From: Massilia agilis
GTDB lineage: Bacteria; Pseudomonadota; Gammaproteobacteria; Burkholderiales; Burkholderiaceae_D
Length of the DNA: 64,000 bases
NCBI RefSeq assembly: GCF_024756255.1
Contig: NZ_JANUHB010000002.1
Coordinates: 1,240,001 to 1,304,000 of the forward strand
Direction of reading: 5' to 3'
Part shown: positions 41,588 to 51,300 of the stretch, one piece after another
How the letters are laid out: each line of letters starts with the position of its first letter
How positions within the stretch are numbered: the first letter of the stretch is position 1
The notes under the pieces: model-generated
The model's database searches: none
What the model saw: the letters and a program-made list of their open reading frames with translations, nothing else
Told to the model about the DNA's origin: nothing
Program-made: the position numbers and the translations under genes

Positions 41588-44200
41588 CTACTCGGCGCCG
41601 ACCTTTTGTGCGCGCGCGCGCTCGGCCATGACGGCCTCGGCCGCCTTCTTGCCGGCGATGAAGGCATGGTCGGAGTTGTAGTACTCCCATTCGCTGTAGC
41701 GTCCGGCGAGCACGATGTCGTAGCGCGCCAGCCAGGCACGGATGGTTTGCACGTTGGCGGCGCGCTGGTGGTCGTACACCACGTAGGCGTACGGCATGTC
41801 GACGATGTTGGCGGTGATGATCTCGTCATCGTCGCGCAGCATGGTCACCTTGCGGCAGTCCGCGATGCAGCGCTCGATCAGCGCCTGGCCATCCACCGGC
41901 AGCGGCTTCCATGGCGAATACGATATCTCGCAGGTCAGGCCAAAACCACCGGGCGGGTTGCAGTACGGGCTGGCATTCCCCTGCACAAAGATCCGATGGA
42001 AAATGCTGTCCTCCGGGTAATAGATCCAGTGCTTGTCGGTGACGTTCTCGCGCCCCACGCCCAGGTTCACGCACTTGATCGAGATGTGCTTGAGGCCCTT
42101 GGCGGCCTGGCGCACCTCTTCCGGCGCCTGCTCGCCGATCAGCTTGACGAGCTCGGGCAGCGGCATGGTCGAGACCAGGTGGTCGTAGCGGTAGCGGCTG
42201 CCATCGGCCATGACCACCACATGCTCGCGCGGCAGCACTTGCACCACCGAGGCATTCAGTTCGATCCGGCCCTTGATGTGCGGAACGAAGCCGTTCATCA
42301 GCGCCTGGAAGCCGCCCTTGAGCGGATAACCGAAACGCGCATTCGGCCCCATCGGCTTGCCCACCGGCTCGAGCGCGCCCTCGATGATTTCCTCCAGGTT
42401 CGGCAGCGGCACCCGCCCGCCCAGCCACGAGGTTTCCATCTCGGTCAGCGGCACGGTCCACAGCTTGCGGTTGTAGGGGATCGCGAAGTGCTTGCCGATG
42501 CCCTTGCCCCACACGCGGTAGATGAATTCCTCGAAGTTGGCGGCCTCGCGCTTTTTCGGCGCAAGCTGGGTCGCATTGGCCACGTCGGCCGTGCCGTCGC
42601 CGCAGCAGTCCTCGACCGGCTTCATCGCACACGCCGCGCCGCCGTCGGCGTTGCCGTAGCGCGCCTCGATCGCGCCCATGATGCATTCGGTGATGACTTT
42701 CGGCGGCAGCCCGTACAGCGCGCCCTGGAACGGGTAGCGCGTGTAGGTGTTCTTGCTGTACACCCAGGCTTCGCGGTTCTGCCAGTGCATGTTATCGCCC
42801 AGCAGGACCTCGTACAGTTTGAGCACGTACGGGTCGTTGGAGAACATGATGTGGCCGGCGTAATCGAAGGTGAAGCCCTTGTCGTCCACCGAGCGGCACC
42901 AACCGCCCACGGTCGCGTTCTTCTCCAGCAGCACGGTGTTCGCGCCCAGGTGGTAGGCGGCCGACAGGCCGGTGGGCCCGGCGCCGATGATCACCGTGCC
43001 GGTCTTCTGCGCCGCCCCGCCCTGCGGCGAGCGCAGCGGATTGACCTTGCTGCCGTCGGCCTTGACCGCCGCGCCCGGCTGCACGAAGCTGGCCTTGGCG
43101 GCGTGCCGTGGCGGCGCGCCATCCATCAGCGCGCGCATCTGGCTGGCGGTGGCGTCCCACGAGGTGTGCGCGACGATCTCGCGCATCGCCTCGGCCTGGG
43201 CCGCGCGCTGGGCCGGCTCCATGGCCAGGGCCGCCTCGCACGCGGCGATGAATTCGGCCGGGCCTTCGGCAATTGCGACAACGTCGCCGTAGGGCGTGGC
43301 GACGTCGGCGATCGGCGTGGAGACGATCGGCAGCTCCGCCGCCATGTACTCGAGCACCTTGGTGGGGCTGATGAAGCGCGTCGCCTCGTTCAGCGCGAAC
43401 GGCAGCAGGCACACGTCCCAGCCCGCCAGGAACTGCGGCAGCGCCTCATACGGTTGCTGCCCCATGTAGTGGATGTTGGGCTGGCGCGGCAGCTCATGTT
43501 CGCCGATCTTGGCCACCGGCCCGGCCAGCACGATCTGCCATTCGGGATGGGCCTTGGCCACCGCCTCTACCAAGCCGGTATCGAAGCGCTCGTCGATGAC
43601 GCCGTAGAAACCCAGGCGCGGATGCGGGATCGCGGACTGCGCCGGATGGCTCAGGCTCCGGTCGCGGCCCTGGCCGAAGTGGGCCACGTCCACGCTGCTC
43701 GGGAAACAATGCACGCTGTGGTGGCGCGTGCGCTTCGCTTCGTACAGGCTCGGGCCGCCGGCGAACACCAGGTCGGCCAGGTTCAGCAGCGCCGTCTCGC
43801 GCTGCAACAGCTGCTTGGGCGGATTCTTGAACGATGCCAGCTCGTCCATGCAGTCATACACCACCAGGCTCGGGTTGAGCCCCTGCAGCAGGGGCAGCGC
43901 CATCGGCGTGTAGAACCAGACGATCGGGCGCTCCCCGGGCGGTAGCAGGTCCGCCAGCAATGGTTGCAGCAGCGGGATCTGGTCGTCATGAAAGCCCCCG
44001 GCCGCTACCTTCGTATGCGCGCGGCACACGGTCACGCCGGGCGCCGGGCTGCTTTTGTCGAGATACGGTTCCCCGTCATCATGTTCCGGTTCCTCGACAA
44101 ACAGGACCGGATAGTGCTGCGCCAGGCGCGTCAGCAGGTGCTGAGGCCGTTGGAAGACGAAATCCCAGCGCAGGTGGCTGAATACAACGATCGAAGGCAT
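41588..44200 (-). CDS. Glycosyltransferase / FAD-dependent oxidoreductase fusion protein
   Basis: The protein has 870 aa. Residues ~1-360 are a GT-B glycosyltransferase of the teichuronic-acid/TuaH-like type: VFSHLRWDFVFQRPQHLLTR at the N-terminus and CLLPFALNEATRFISPTKVL, then EYMAAELPIVSTPI, as the donor site. After a ~35-residue linker (residues 365-400) a flavin domain begins: TVIIGAGPTGLSAAYHLG (~402-419), then FDYAGHIMFSNDPYV and a C-terminal end resembling UDP-galactopyranose mutase/protoporphyrinogen-oxidase-like enzymes. AAAGGAG precedes the ATG. A sugar-remodelling role in surface glycan synthesis is inferred, supported by the galactose genes upstream on the same strand. Confidence 0.85.
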   Translation of the reverse strand: MPSIVVFSHLRWDFVFQRPQHLLTRLAQHYPVLFVEEPEHDDGEPYLDKSSPAPGVTVCRAHTKVAAGGFHDDQIPLLQPLLADLLPPGERPIVWFYTPMALPLLQGLNPSLVVYDCMDELASFKNPPKQLLQRETALLNLADLVFAGGPSLYEAKRTRHHSVHCFPSSVDVAHFGQGRDRSLSHPAQSAIPHPRLGFYGVIDERFDTGLVEAVAKAHPEWQIVLAGPVAKIGEHELPRQPNIHYMGQQPYEALPQFLAGWDVCLLPFALNEATRFISPTKVLEYMAAELPIVSTPIADVATPYGDVVAIAEGPAEFIAACEAALAMEPAQRAAQAEAMREIVAHTSWDATASQMRALMDGAPPRHAAKASFVQPGAAVKADGSKVNPLRSPQGGAAQKTGTVIIGAGPTGLSAAYHLGANTVLLEKNATVGGWCRSVDDKGFTFDYAGHIMFSNDPYVLKLYEVLLGDNMHWQNREAWVYSKNTYTRYPFQGALYGLPPKVITECIMGAIEARYGNADGGAACAMKPVEDCCGDGTADVANATQLAPKKREAANFEEFIYRVWGKGIGKHFAIPYNRKLWTVPLTEMETSWLGGRVPLPNLEEIIEGALEPVGKPMGPNARFGYPLKGGFQALMNGFVPHIKGRIELNASVVQVLPREHVVVMADGSRYRYDHLVSTMPLPELVKLIGEQAPEEVRQAAKGLKHISIKCVNLGVGRENVTDKHWIYYPEDSIFHRIFVQGNASPYCNPPGGFGLTCEISYSPWKPLPVDGQALIERCIADCRKVTMLRDDDEIITANIVDMPYAYVVYDHQRAANVQTIRAWLARYDIVLAGRYSEWEYYNSDHAFIAGKKAAEAVMAERARAQKVGAE

Positions 44201-44290
44201 GATGACTCCTTTACCGCCCCGCGCTCGCGAGGCGTGCGGTTAATCGGTCTGTGTCGCACATGGGCCGGCCGCCTTGCACCAGGGTGCAGG

Positions 44291-46096
44291 TCATGCGCCG
44301 GGCCCGGTTCCCTCCTCCACATCCTTTTTCTCGAGCGAGACATTGCGTGTGGCGGCGCTGATCACCTCCAGCGGCAGCTTGGGAGTACGGTCCGCATTGA
44401 GCAGGCCGTTCGCTTCCTGGAAGGTGTCGGCGAACTGGGTATAGCAAAAGCCGCTGAACATGAAGGTGGTGTTGGCCACCTCCAGCAGCCGGCGGTACAG
44501 CGAGAGATAGCTCTCGTCCGTGTGGGCTCGCGTGTAGCCCCAGGTCTTGTCATCCGGCGTCGCGTTCGGGTCGAACGCGATGCCGCCGAATTCGGTCAGC
44601 ACGATCGGCTGGCCGCGGTGCGGGAAGCCGTCGAGCGTGAGGATGCGCCCGCCGGGACGGCGCTGGTCGAACAGCGTGCGCACCGGATCGGACACGGCAT
44701 AGCGCTCGCACAGCTTTTCAGGATTGCAGTCGTAGTCGTGGATGCCGAGGATGTCGGTGGCCGAGGCCTCCCAGCCGTCGTTGCCGATCACCGGGCGCGT
44801 CGCGTCCAGCGTGCGCGTCAGGTGGTACAGCGCCTCGACCGCGTTGCGATGCGCCTGCGTCAGCGTCAGGTTCGGCACGCCCCACGATTCGTTGAACGCG
44901 ACCCACACCACGATGCACGGGTGGCTGTAGTCGCGGTGGATCGCCTCGGTCCACTCGCGCACCATGCGCGTGATCGCCTTGGGCGAAAAGCGGTAGGCCG
45001 ACGGCATCTCTTCCCACACCAGCAGGCCCAGCCGGTCGGCCCAGTACAGGTAGCGCGGGTCCTCGATCTTCTGGTGCTTGCGCACGCCGTTAAAGCCCAT
45101 CAGCTTGGCCAGCTCGACGTCGCGCTTGAGGTGCTGGTCGGACGGCGCGGTCAGGAAGGACTCGGGCCAATAGCCCTGGTCCAGCACCAGGCGCAGCTGG
45201 TAGGGGCGGCCGTTGAGCATGAGGCGGTCGCGATTGATCGCGAACGCGCGCAGTGCCGTGTACGAGCGCACCCGGTCCACCACCTGGCCGTCCACGCGCA
45301 GCGTGACCTCGGCGTCGAGCAGGGTCGGCCGCTCGGGGCTCCACAACAGCTCGTTGCGCGAGTCGTCGATGCCGGGGTCCGACAGTGCGATCTTGCGATT
45401 CGCCTCGCCCGACACGACCTTGTAATTGTCGTCCGCCAGCAGCTGCCGGCCATGCCAGATCTTCACCTCGACGAACATGTCCTCGGTCGGGATATCGCCG
45501 GCCGCGAACACCTCGCAGCCGATCTCGAAGGTCTCGAAGATCGGGGTCCACTTGAGCGTGCCGATGTACGTGTTCGACACCTGCTCCACCCATACCGTCT
45601 GCCAGATGCCGGTGGTGCGCGGGTACCAGATCGAGTGCGGCTCGAGCAGCCAGTCCTGCTTGCCACGCGGCTTTTCGAGGTCGAACGGGTCGTCCTCGAC
45701 GTACACCGTGACCACCTGGCGGCCGTCGGCGTGCATCGCCATCGTGATGTCGGCGGAGAACGACGTGTGCCCGCCCGCGTGCTCGGTCACCTGGTGGCCG
45801 TTGACCCACACCCGGCATGCGTAATCGACCGCGCCAAAGTGCAGCACCGTGCGCCCGGCGCTGGGCTTGAGCTCGAATTCGCGCTGGTACCAGCAGGCGC
45901 GGTGAAAACCGGTGTCGCCGATGCCCGACAGTTCGGTCTCCGGCGCGAACGGCACGTTGATCTCGTGGGTCCAGCCGCTCACCTGGCCGGGCAGCTTGAA
46001 CTGGCCCTCGTCGTCGTAGCGGAAGCGCCACTTGCCGTTCAGGTTCATCCACTGGTCGCGCACCAGCTGCGGGCGGGGATACTCAAACTGGCTCAT
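44291..46096 (-). CDS. Glycoside hydrolase family 2 (beta-galactosidase/glucuronidase type)
   Basis: The protein has 601 aa. An N-terminal jelly-roll ([25 protein letters not shown]), an Ig-like domain and a TIM barrel appear in the usual GH2 order. The acid/base is Glu in WVAFNESWG and the nucleophile is Glu in VLTEFGG. There is no signal peptide, so it acts on imported sugars in the cytosol; it is much shorter than LacZ (1,024 aa) and closer to glucuronidase-size enzymes. It overlaps the galK 3' end by 14 bp, and an AAGGAAAGGAAA ribosome site lies in galK. As part of the gal operon, a beta-galactoside substrate is likely. Confidence 0.9.
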   Translation of the reverse strand: MSQFEYPRPQLVRDQWMNLNGKWRFRYDDEGQFKLPGQVSGWTHEINVPFAPETELSGIGDTGFHRACWYQREFELKPSAGRTVLHFGAVDYACRVWVNGHQVTEHAGGHTSFSADITMAMHADGRQVVTVYVEDDPFDLEKPRGKQDWLLEPHSIWYPRTTGIWQTVWVEQVSNTYIGTLKWTPIFETFEIGCEVFAAGDIPTEDMFVEVKIWHGRQLLADDNYKVVSGEANRKIALSDPGIDDSRNELLWSPERPTLLDAEVTLRVDGQVVDRVRSYTALRAFAINRDRLMLNGRPYQLRLVLDQGYWPESFLTAPSDQHLKRDVELAKLMGFNGVRKHQKIEDPRYLYWADRLGLLVWEEMPSAYRFSPKAITRMVREWTEAIHRDYSHPCIVVWVAFNESWGVPNLTLTQAHRNAVEALYHLTRTLDATRPVIGNDGWEASATDILGIHDYDCNPEKLCERYAVSDPVRTLFDQRRPGGRILTLDGFPHRGQPIVLTEFGGIAFDPNATPDDKTWGYTRAHTDESYLSLYRRLLEVANTTFMFSGFCYTQFADTFQEANGLLNADRTPKLPLEVISAATRNVSLEKKDVEEGTGPGA

Positions 46097-47180
46097 TGTT
46101 TTCCTTTCCTTGCTCTGGCACCGGGATCAGGATCCGGCCGGCTCGTTCATGCTTGTTGTATGCGGAAAGCGCAGCCTGCGCCGCCTGCCTGGCCTGCCCC
46201 GCGCGGCACAGCGCGACCACCGCGCCGCCAAAGCCGGCCCCGGTCAGGCGCGCGCCGTACACGCCGGGCGCGGCGCGCAGCGCGTCCACCAGCGCGTCGA
46301 GCTCGGGAATCGACACCTCGTAGTCGTCGCGCAGGCTGGCGTGCGATGCGTTCATCAGTTCGCCGAAACGCTCGGCCGAGACGCCGCGCGTGGCTTCGAG
46401 CACGCGCAGGTTCTCGCGCACCACGTGGCGCGCGCGCTGGCGCAGCGGCGGGGGAAGCTGCTCGACCGATTCGGGATCTGTCACGTCGCGCAGCGAGGCC
46501 ACGCCGAGCTTGCGCGCGGCCTCCTCGCATTCGGCGCGGCGCTCGTTGTACTTGCTGGCGGCGAGCTTGCGTGCCACGCCCGAATCGAGCACGATGATCT
46601 CGGCGTCGGGCGGCAGCGGCACCAGCCGGTGCTCGAGCGTGCGCGCATCGATGAACAGCATGTGGCCGCGGTCGGCCAGGCTGGACGCCATCTGGTCCAT
46701 GATCCCGCAGTTCACCCGCGCGTATTCGATCTCGGCGCGCTGCGCCAGCCGTGCCAGCTTCACGTCGTCCAGCTCGATGCCGAGCAGCTGGCGCAGCGCG
46801 CGCAAAGTCGCCACTTCCAGCGCCGCCGAGGACGACAGGCCCGAGCCCACCGGCAGCTCGGTCGACGCGTACACGCGCAGCGCCGGCACCTTGATGCCCT
46901 CGGACTGGAGCAAACGGATGCAGCCCTCGATGTAGCTGCCGAAGCCCGGCGGCGGGCTGCCGCCTTCCGGGAAATCGATGCCGGTGTCGAGCGTGGACGA
47001 GTAAAAGTAGAAATGCCCGTCGCCGCTCTTCTTCATCGCCACCGTGGTGTGCTGGGGCGTGGCAACCGGGAGCATGAAGCCGTCGTTGTAGTCGGTGTGC
47101 TCGCCCAGCAGGTTCACGCGGCCGGGCGCCGAGGCCACCACGTCGGGTGCGCCGCCGAAAAAGGTATCGCTGCTCGTCAT
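46083..47180 (-). CDS. galK: Galactokinase
   Basis: The protein has 365 aa (E. coli 382). It phosphorylates galactose at C1 with ATP (Leloir pathway). [18 protein letters not shown] is the galactokinase signature, [16 protein letters not shown] the GHMP-kinase ATP loop, and [16 protein letters not shown] the third motif. The start ATG 47180 overlaps the stop of the upstream M24-like gene (ATGA), so translation is coupled. Third of the four genes of galT - M24-like - galK - GH2. Confidence 0.96.
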   Translation of the reverse strand: MTSSDTFFGGAPDVVASAPGRVNLLGEHTDYNDGFMLPVATPQHTTVAMKKSGDGHFYFYSSTLDTGIDFPEGGSPPPGFGSYIEGCIRLLQSEGIKVPALRVYASTELPVGSGLSSSAALEVATLRALRQLLGIELDDVKLARLAQRAEIEYARVNCGIMDQMASSLADRGHMLFIDARTLEHRLVPLPPDAEIIVLDSGVARKLAASKYNERRAECEEAARKLGVASLRDVTDPESVEQLPPPLRQRARHVVRENLRVLEATRGVSAERFGELMNASHASLRDDYEVSIPELDALVDALRAAPGVYGARLTGAGFGGAVVALCRAGQARQAAQAALSAYNKHERAGRILIPVPEQGKENNEPV

Positions 47181-48271
47181 GTCACCTCCAGCCACAGCGG
47201 CCGCTTGCGGCCCTGCACTTCCAGCGCCGGCCAGGCCGGGTCGCAGGTCAGGTTCTCCAGTCCGTCCGCGCCGAGCACGAAGGTGTCTTCGATCTTGGTG
47301 CCCACGAAGCTCGGGTTGAACGCGAACGCCATGCCCGTCTCGAGCTCGGTCGCGGTATAGGGCGTGGCCACGATCTCGCGCGACAGGTAGCCGGTGATGC
47401 CGCCCTGGTGGTGCTCGCGGATCGCATCGGGCCGGTTGGCGTGGCGGTAGGCCTGCTCGAACGCGAAGTACACCGCGGACAGCGAATTGCCCGGCTTGAT
47501 CGCGGCAAGGCCGGTGGCCTCGACCGCCATCAGGTCCTGCTGGTCGCCGCTGGCGGGGCCAAAGCTGACGAAGCGCGTCAGGTTGGCGTACAGGCCGTGG
47601 CGGCGTGCGCAGAACACCAGCATGGCGCGCTGGCCGAGCCGCTCGCCGGACGGGGTGGCGTGGCGGTACAGCGGCAAGCGGCGCTCGCCGGCCACCAGCA
47701 CCAGCGCCGGGTGGATGCCGCGCCGCCACAGCGCCTGCGCGCCGGCGCCGGCCAGGTCGTATTCGGTCCAGTCGGGCCGCGCCAGGTGCAAGACCTCGGT
47801 CATTGCCTCGGCCGACTCGCGGCCCAGCGCGCGATAGCGTTCCTGCTCGTCGCTTGAGAGCACCAGGCGGCGCTGGCGCAGCGCGGCCGGCAACGCCTGC
47901 TCGGCCGCCACCGGGCGATCCGACAGCACCGGCCGCCCGTCCGCCACCTCGAGCACGTAGCGCTCGCGCAGTTCGAGCTCGGCCCACGGCACCACGTGGA
48001 ACGCAAACCCCGGGGGAATTTCCTCGTCGCGCAGGCGCTGCGCCTCGATCTCGTCGGTGAGCACGCAGGCTTCCTCGCGCGAGACCAGCACCTCGGCCAC
48101 GCCGGTCTCGGCGGCCATCAACACCGTGTTGGAGCCGCCCGCCGTGATCCACGCGAACCAGTCGGTGCCGCGCAGCCGGATCGCGCCGGCGCCGGCCTGG
48201 TCAAGGGCGGTGCGCAGCAGCGCCAGCTTTTCGAGCGCCTCCGCGCTCCTGATTGCCACTGCCTCGCTCAT
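47177..48271 (-). CDS. M24 (aminopeptidase P/creatinase-fold) protein, probably without the metal site
   Basis: The protein has 364 aa. An N-terminal creatinase-like domain (~1-140, [15 protein letters not shown]) is followed by a pita-bread domain with [16 protein letters not shown] and [17 protein letters not shown], which hold the expected His and last Glu. The two Asp ligands of true M24 metallopeptidases are missing: the first region reads [17 protein letters not shown] where DxG...SDITR is usual (Cys-Ala and Asn instead). Creatinase itself lacks metal, so a metal-independent hydrolase or a non-catalytic protein is possible. ATGA overlaps with both galT and galK tie it to galactose metabolism. 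Confidence 0.82.
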   Translation of the reverse strand: MSEAVAIRSAEALEKLALLRTALDQAGAGAIRLRGTDWFAWITAGGSNTVLMAAETGVAEVLVSREEACVLTDEIEAQRLRDEEIPPGFAFHVVPWAELELRERYVLEVADGRPVLSDRPVAAEQALPAALRQRRLVLSSDEQERYRALGRESAEAMTEVLHLARPDWTEYDLAGAGAQALWRRGIHPALVLVAGERRLPLYRHATPSGERLGQRAMLVFCARRHGLYANLTRFVSFGPASGDQQDLMAVEATGLAAIKPGNSLSAVYFAFEQAYRHANRPDAIREHHQGGITGYLSREIVATPYTATELETGMAFAFNPSFVGTKIEDTFVLGADGLENLTCDPAWPALEVQGRKRPLWLEVT

Positions 48272-49362
48272 GCGCTCTCCTCCAGGTTCGCCGGCACCTG
48301 CTGCAGCTCGTAAGCGGTGGTCTCGGGCAGCACGTCCATGGCGAACATGCCGGCGCCGATCTCGGTGCCGGCCAGGTACTTGAGCCGGTCGCGCGTGCGG
48401 TACGGCGGGAAGAACTGGGCATGCAGCTGCGTTTCGGGATGCTCGCCGCCGTCGGTCGGGGCCTGGTACCAGGTCATCAGGTACGGGAAGGGACGATCCC
48501 ACAGGTGGTCGTACTTGAGCAGCACGGTCTTGAGCGCGCGCGCCAGGTCCTCGCGCTGCGGCGGGGTGAGCGCGGCGAAGTCCTTGCACGGCGCCGTCGG
48601 CATCACCCACACCTCGTACGGATAGCGCGCGCACGGCGGCACGAATGCGATCGCGTGTTCGCCTTCGTACAGCACGCGCTTGCCGTCGGCCGCCTCGTCG
48701 CGCGCCATGTCGCACAACAGGCTGGTGCCGTGCTGCAGGTAGTACTCGCGCTCCTGCGCCAGCATGCGCGCCGGCACGCTCGGCACGAACGGATAGGCGT
48801 AGATCTGCCCGTGCGGGTGGTGCAGCGTCACGCCGACCTCGGCGCCGCGGTTCTCGAACGGCAGCACGTAATGGATGTGGTGCTGGCCGCCGATGCGCGT
48901 GGTGCGGTCGCCCCATACGGCCAGCAGCAACTCGATGCGCGACAACGGCAGCGCGCCCAGCGATGACACCGGGTCCTGCGTGAACACGACCACTTCGCAA
49001 TGCCCGTTGGCGGGCGCGGTGGGCACCGTCAGTACCGGCGGGTCGTGCGACTCGAACGACAGCGACGGGAATCTGTTGTCGAACACGGCGATTTCGTACT
49101 CGCCCTGCGGCAGTTCGGTCGGGTGCGCGGGATCAACCGTGACCGCCAGCGGGTTGTACTGCGGCGGCGGCTGGTAAGTGCGATTCTGGCGATAGGCCGC
49201 GTAGGTCACCCATTCGCCTCGCAACGGGTGCCAGCGCAGGTGCGGGTTCGCATGCTGCGGGTCGGCGAACGGGCTCGGGGCCACGATCCCGTCCGGTATG
49301 GGCTGGTTGCTGTAGAGAGTGAGGTGTCGACCGTCCGGCTTGGTTAATTCTTTGAAATGCAT
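48268..49362 (-). CDS. galT: Galactose-1-phosphate uridylyltransferase
   Basis: The protein has 364 aa (E. coli 348). It exchanges UMP between UDP-glucose and galactose-1-phosphate. The active site HHPHGQIYAYPF holds the His-Pro-His nucleophile motif. LLAVWGDRTTRIGG and VLPFENRGAEVGVTLHHP are family segments, and YPYEVWVMP, HAQFFPPYRT lie further on. The start is ATG 49362 (MHFKELTKPDGR). It is the first gene of the operon; no galE or transporter is present in the window. The 425-bp gap upstream presumably holds the promoter. Confidence 0.96.
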   Translation of the reverse strand: MHFKELTKPDGRHLTLYSNQPIPDGIVAPSPFADPQHANPHLRWHPLRGEWVTYAAYRQNRTYQPPPQYNPLAVTVDPAHPTELPQGEYEIAVFDNRFPSLSFESHDPPVLTVPTAPANGHCEVVVFTQDPVSSLGALPLSRIELLLAVWGDRTTRIGGQHHIHYVLPFENRGAEVGVTLHHPHGQIYAYPFVPSVPARMLAQEREYYLQHGTSLLCDMARDEAADGKRVLYEGEHAIAFVPPCARYPYEVWVMPTAPCKDFAALTPPQREDLARALKTVLLKYDHLWDRPFPYLMTWYQAPTDGGEHPETQLHAQFFPPYRTRDRLKYLAGTEIGAGMFAMDVLPETTAYELQQVPANLEESA

Positions 49363-49787
49363 GGCATCGTTTGAATGTCGAGCATGTGAATTGGAGGCAC
49401 GCCGCAAAGACCTTCCTTGGCAACGCACCGCGGCTGGGGACCGATCCTATCATGCAGTTTTCACCACTTTTTCCGTGCATAACCATTGCAATTTCTATAG
49501 GTAAAGCCGGGTGTGCTACCGCGCGACAACGGAACAGGCCGTGGCCCGCGCCGCCCAGAGGGAAGGCGTTGCACAGCGCGACGTTGCACGCGCCGCTCGG
49601 CCAAGGACGTAGTCCTGGGCTTACAAAACGAATGGGCGTTTTTACGGGTTTCCGTGCGGCGGACGCCTACAGGCCAGAGTGCACTACAGATGAGTTAACG
49701 GCGTTGGAACAGCGCTTCCCGCTCCGGCACACGCGCGCGGCTTGGAGTATCGTATTGCCAACGACCCAAGCCACGGAGAACAAGAAC
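49363..49787. other. Divergent promoter region between galT and the pirin gene
   Basis: About 425 bp with no convincing gene. A long plus-strand frame crosses it but its translation is Arg/Pro/Thr-rich and lacks motifs. The galT side contains a short AT-rich patch near 49455-49505. I could not identify a clear operator or sigma-70 pair. Confidence 0.5.
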
Positions 49788-50645
49788 ATGAGCCAAAGGA
49801 CCATCAAGCGCGTGCACCCGGCAGTGCGCGACGACATCGGCGACCTGCTGACCCAGCGGCCGCTGCCGAACCCGCACCTGGACCAGGTCGATCCCTTCCT
49901 GTTCCTGAACCACCACGGCCCGCAGACCTACCCGCCGCACAACCAGGGCCTGCCGTTCGGGCCGCACCCGCACCGCGGTTTCGAGACCGTGACCTTCATC
50001 CTGGATGGCATGCTCACGCACCAGGACAGCGCCGGCCACGAAAGCATCATCCGGGCCGGTGGCGTGCAATGGATGACGGCCGGGCGCGGCATCATCCACG
50101 CCGAGATCTCGCCGCGCGAATTCCTGCGCCACGGCGGTCCGCTCGAGATCCTGCAGTTGTGGGTGAACCTGCCGCCGCACCTGAAGATGGCCGAGCCGGC
50201 CTATGTGGGCCTGCAGCGCGAGGACATCCCCGCCATCGAAGTGGACGACGGGCGCGCCGTGGTCAACCTGGTGGCGGGCACGTTCAATGGGGTGACGGGA
50301 CCGGTGCAGTCGCTGACCGGCGTCTTCATGAGCACCATTGCGCTTTCCAAGGGCGCGCGCTTGCTGCTGACGGGCCTGACGGGCCGCAGCGTGCTCCTGT
50401 ACGTGGTGCGCGGCATGGTCGAGGTGGGGCCGGACAAGGTCGAGCCGCTGCACCTGGCCGAGCTGAATGCGGAAGGCGACGCGCTCGACCTGTCGGCCGA
50501 GTCGGACGCGCTGCTGCTGTTCGGGCACGCCGAGGCGATCGGCGCGCCGGTGGTGTCGCACGGTCCGTTCGTGATGAACACGCGCGAGGAAATCATCCAG
50601 GCCATCAACGACTACCAGGCCGGGAAGTTCGGCGCGCCGCACTGA
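49788..50645 (+). CDS. Pirin family protein
   Basis: The protein has 285 aa. It is a bicupin: FLNHHGPQTYPPHNQGLPFG followed by GPHPHRGFETVTFILDG, whose two His plus His and Glu (WMTAGRGIIHAEI) bind iron in pirins. The C-terminal cupin is GMVEVGPDKVEPLHLAELNA. Pirins range from quercetinase-like enzymes to redox-responsive regulators; the role here is not set. The start is ATG 49788; the frame is open further upstream to 49371 but homology begins here. Confidence 0.92.
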   Translation: MSQRTIKRVHPAVRDDIGDLLTQRPLPNPHLDQVDPFLFLNHHGPQTYPPHNQGLPFGPHPHRGFETVTFILDGMLTHQDSAGHESIIRAGGVQWMTAGRGIIHAEISPREFLRHGGPLEILQLWVNLPPHLKMAEPAYVGLQREDIPAIEVDDGRAVVNLVAGTFNGVTGPVQSLTGVFMSTIALSKGARLLLTGLTGRSVLLYVVRGMVEVGPDKVEPLHLAELNAEGDALDLSAESDALLLFGHAEAIGAPVVSHGPFVMNTREEIIQAINDYQAGKFGAPH

Positions 50646-50669
50646 ACGCGGCGCGCCGTGGCGCGCGGC

Positions 50670-51032
50670 TTAGCGTACGGCGACGTTCATCGTCACGTCG
50701 GTGGCGAGCGAATCGCTGTTGAAGTTCAGGCGCATCGCGTCGTCGCGCGAGGCGAAACGGTTGGGCGCGACCGGCACGATCTCGGTCTTCTCGCCATCCA
50801 CTTCGGCGTACAGCTTGCGATGGTCGGCGGTCACGTGCAGCGTGCGGCCGTCTTCCAGCGCGTAGGCGCCCTGCACCGCCTTGAATTGCGACGGGTCCAG
50901 GCGATAGCTGGCGTGGACCGCCGGAGCGGAAACATTGACGGTGGCGTCAACGTTGGTAGCAGCCGGAGCGGCCGAAGCGGACAGCGAAACGGTGGCGGCG
51001 GCGGCCAGGGCCAATACGTGGGTCATGCGCAT
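50670..51032 (-). CDS. Small exported protein of unknown function, 120 aa
   Basis: A signal peptide (VLALAAAATVSLSASAAPA) is followed by ~95 residues of mixed polar and beta-like sequence: YRLDPSQFKAVQGAYALEDG and RTLHVTADHRKLYAEVDGEK. I do not recognise a family; similar small periplasmic proteins are common in this bacterial group. Three starts are close together (51041, 51032, 51026); 51032 is chosen because AAGG lies 9 bases upstream. It converges on the pirin gene. Confidence 0.7.
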   Translation of the reverse strand: MRMTHVLALAAAATVSLSASAAPAATNVDATVNVSAPAVHASYRLDPSQFKAVQGAYALEDGRTLHVTADHRKLYAEVDGEKTEIVPVAPNRFASRDDAMRLNFNSDSLATDVTMNVAVR

Positions 51033-51300
51033 GATGTTCATCCTTTTGGTGAAATTTGGGGACGGACCGCACCGCGATGCAGGGCGGTCCACGTCGTTCA
51101 ATTTCGCCGGGCGCGTTCGTAATTAGCCTGGCGAATGATGACAGTGTAGCCAGCGCAGCGCGCGCCTCAAGCGCCAACCGGCTGAAGTGCGCAAAACGCG
51201 GGATGAAGTGCGCGATTTGCGGAACAAGCCGTCGTGACGGGCGCGCTTGCGCGGCGCTTTGTTCTACAGTGCTCGCTTGCACATGGAGCGAGACCACAGC

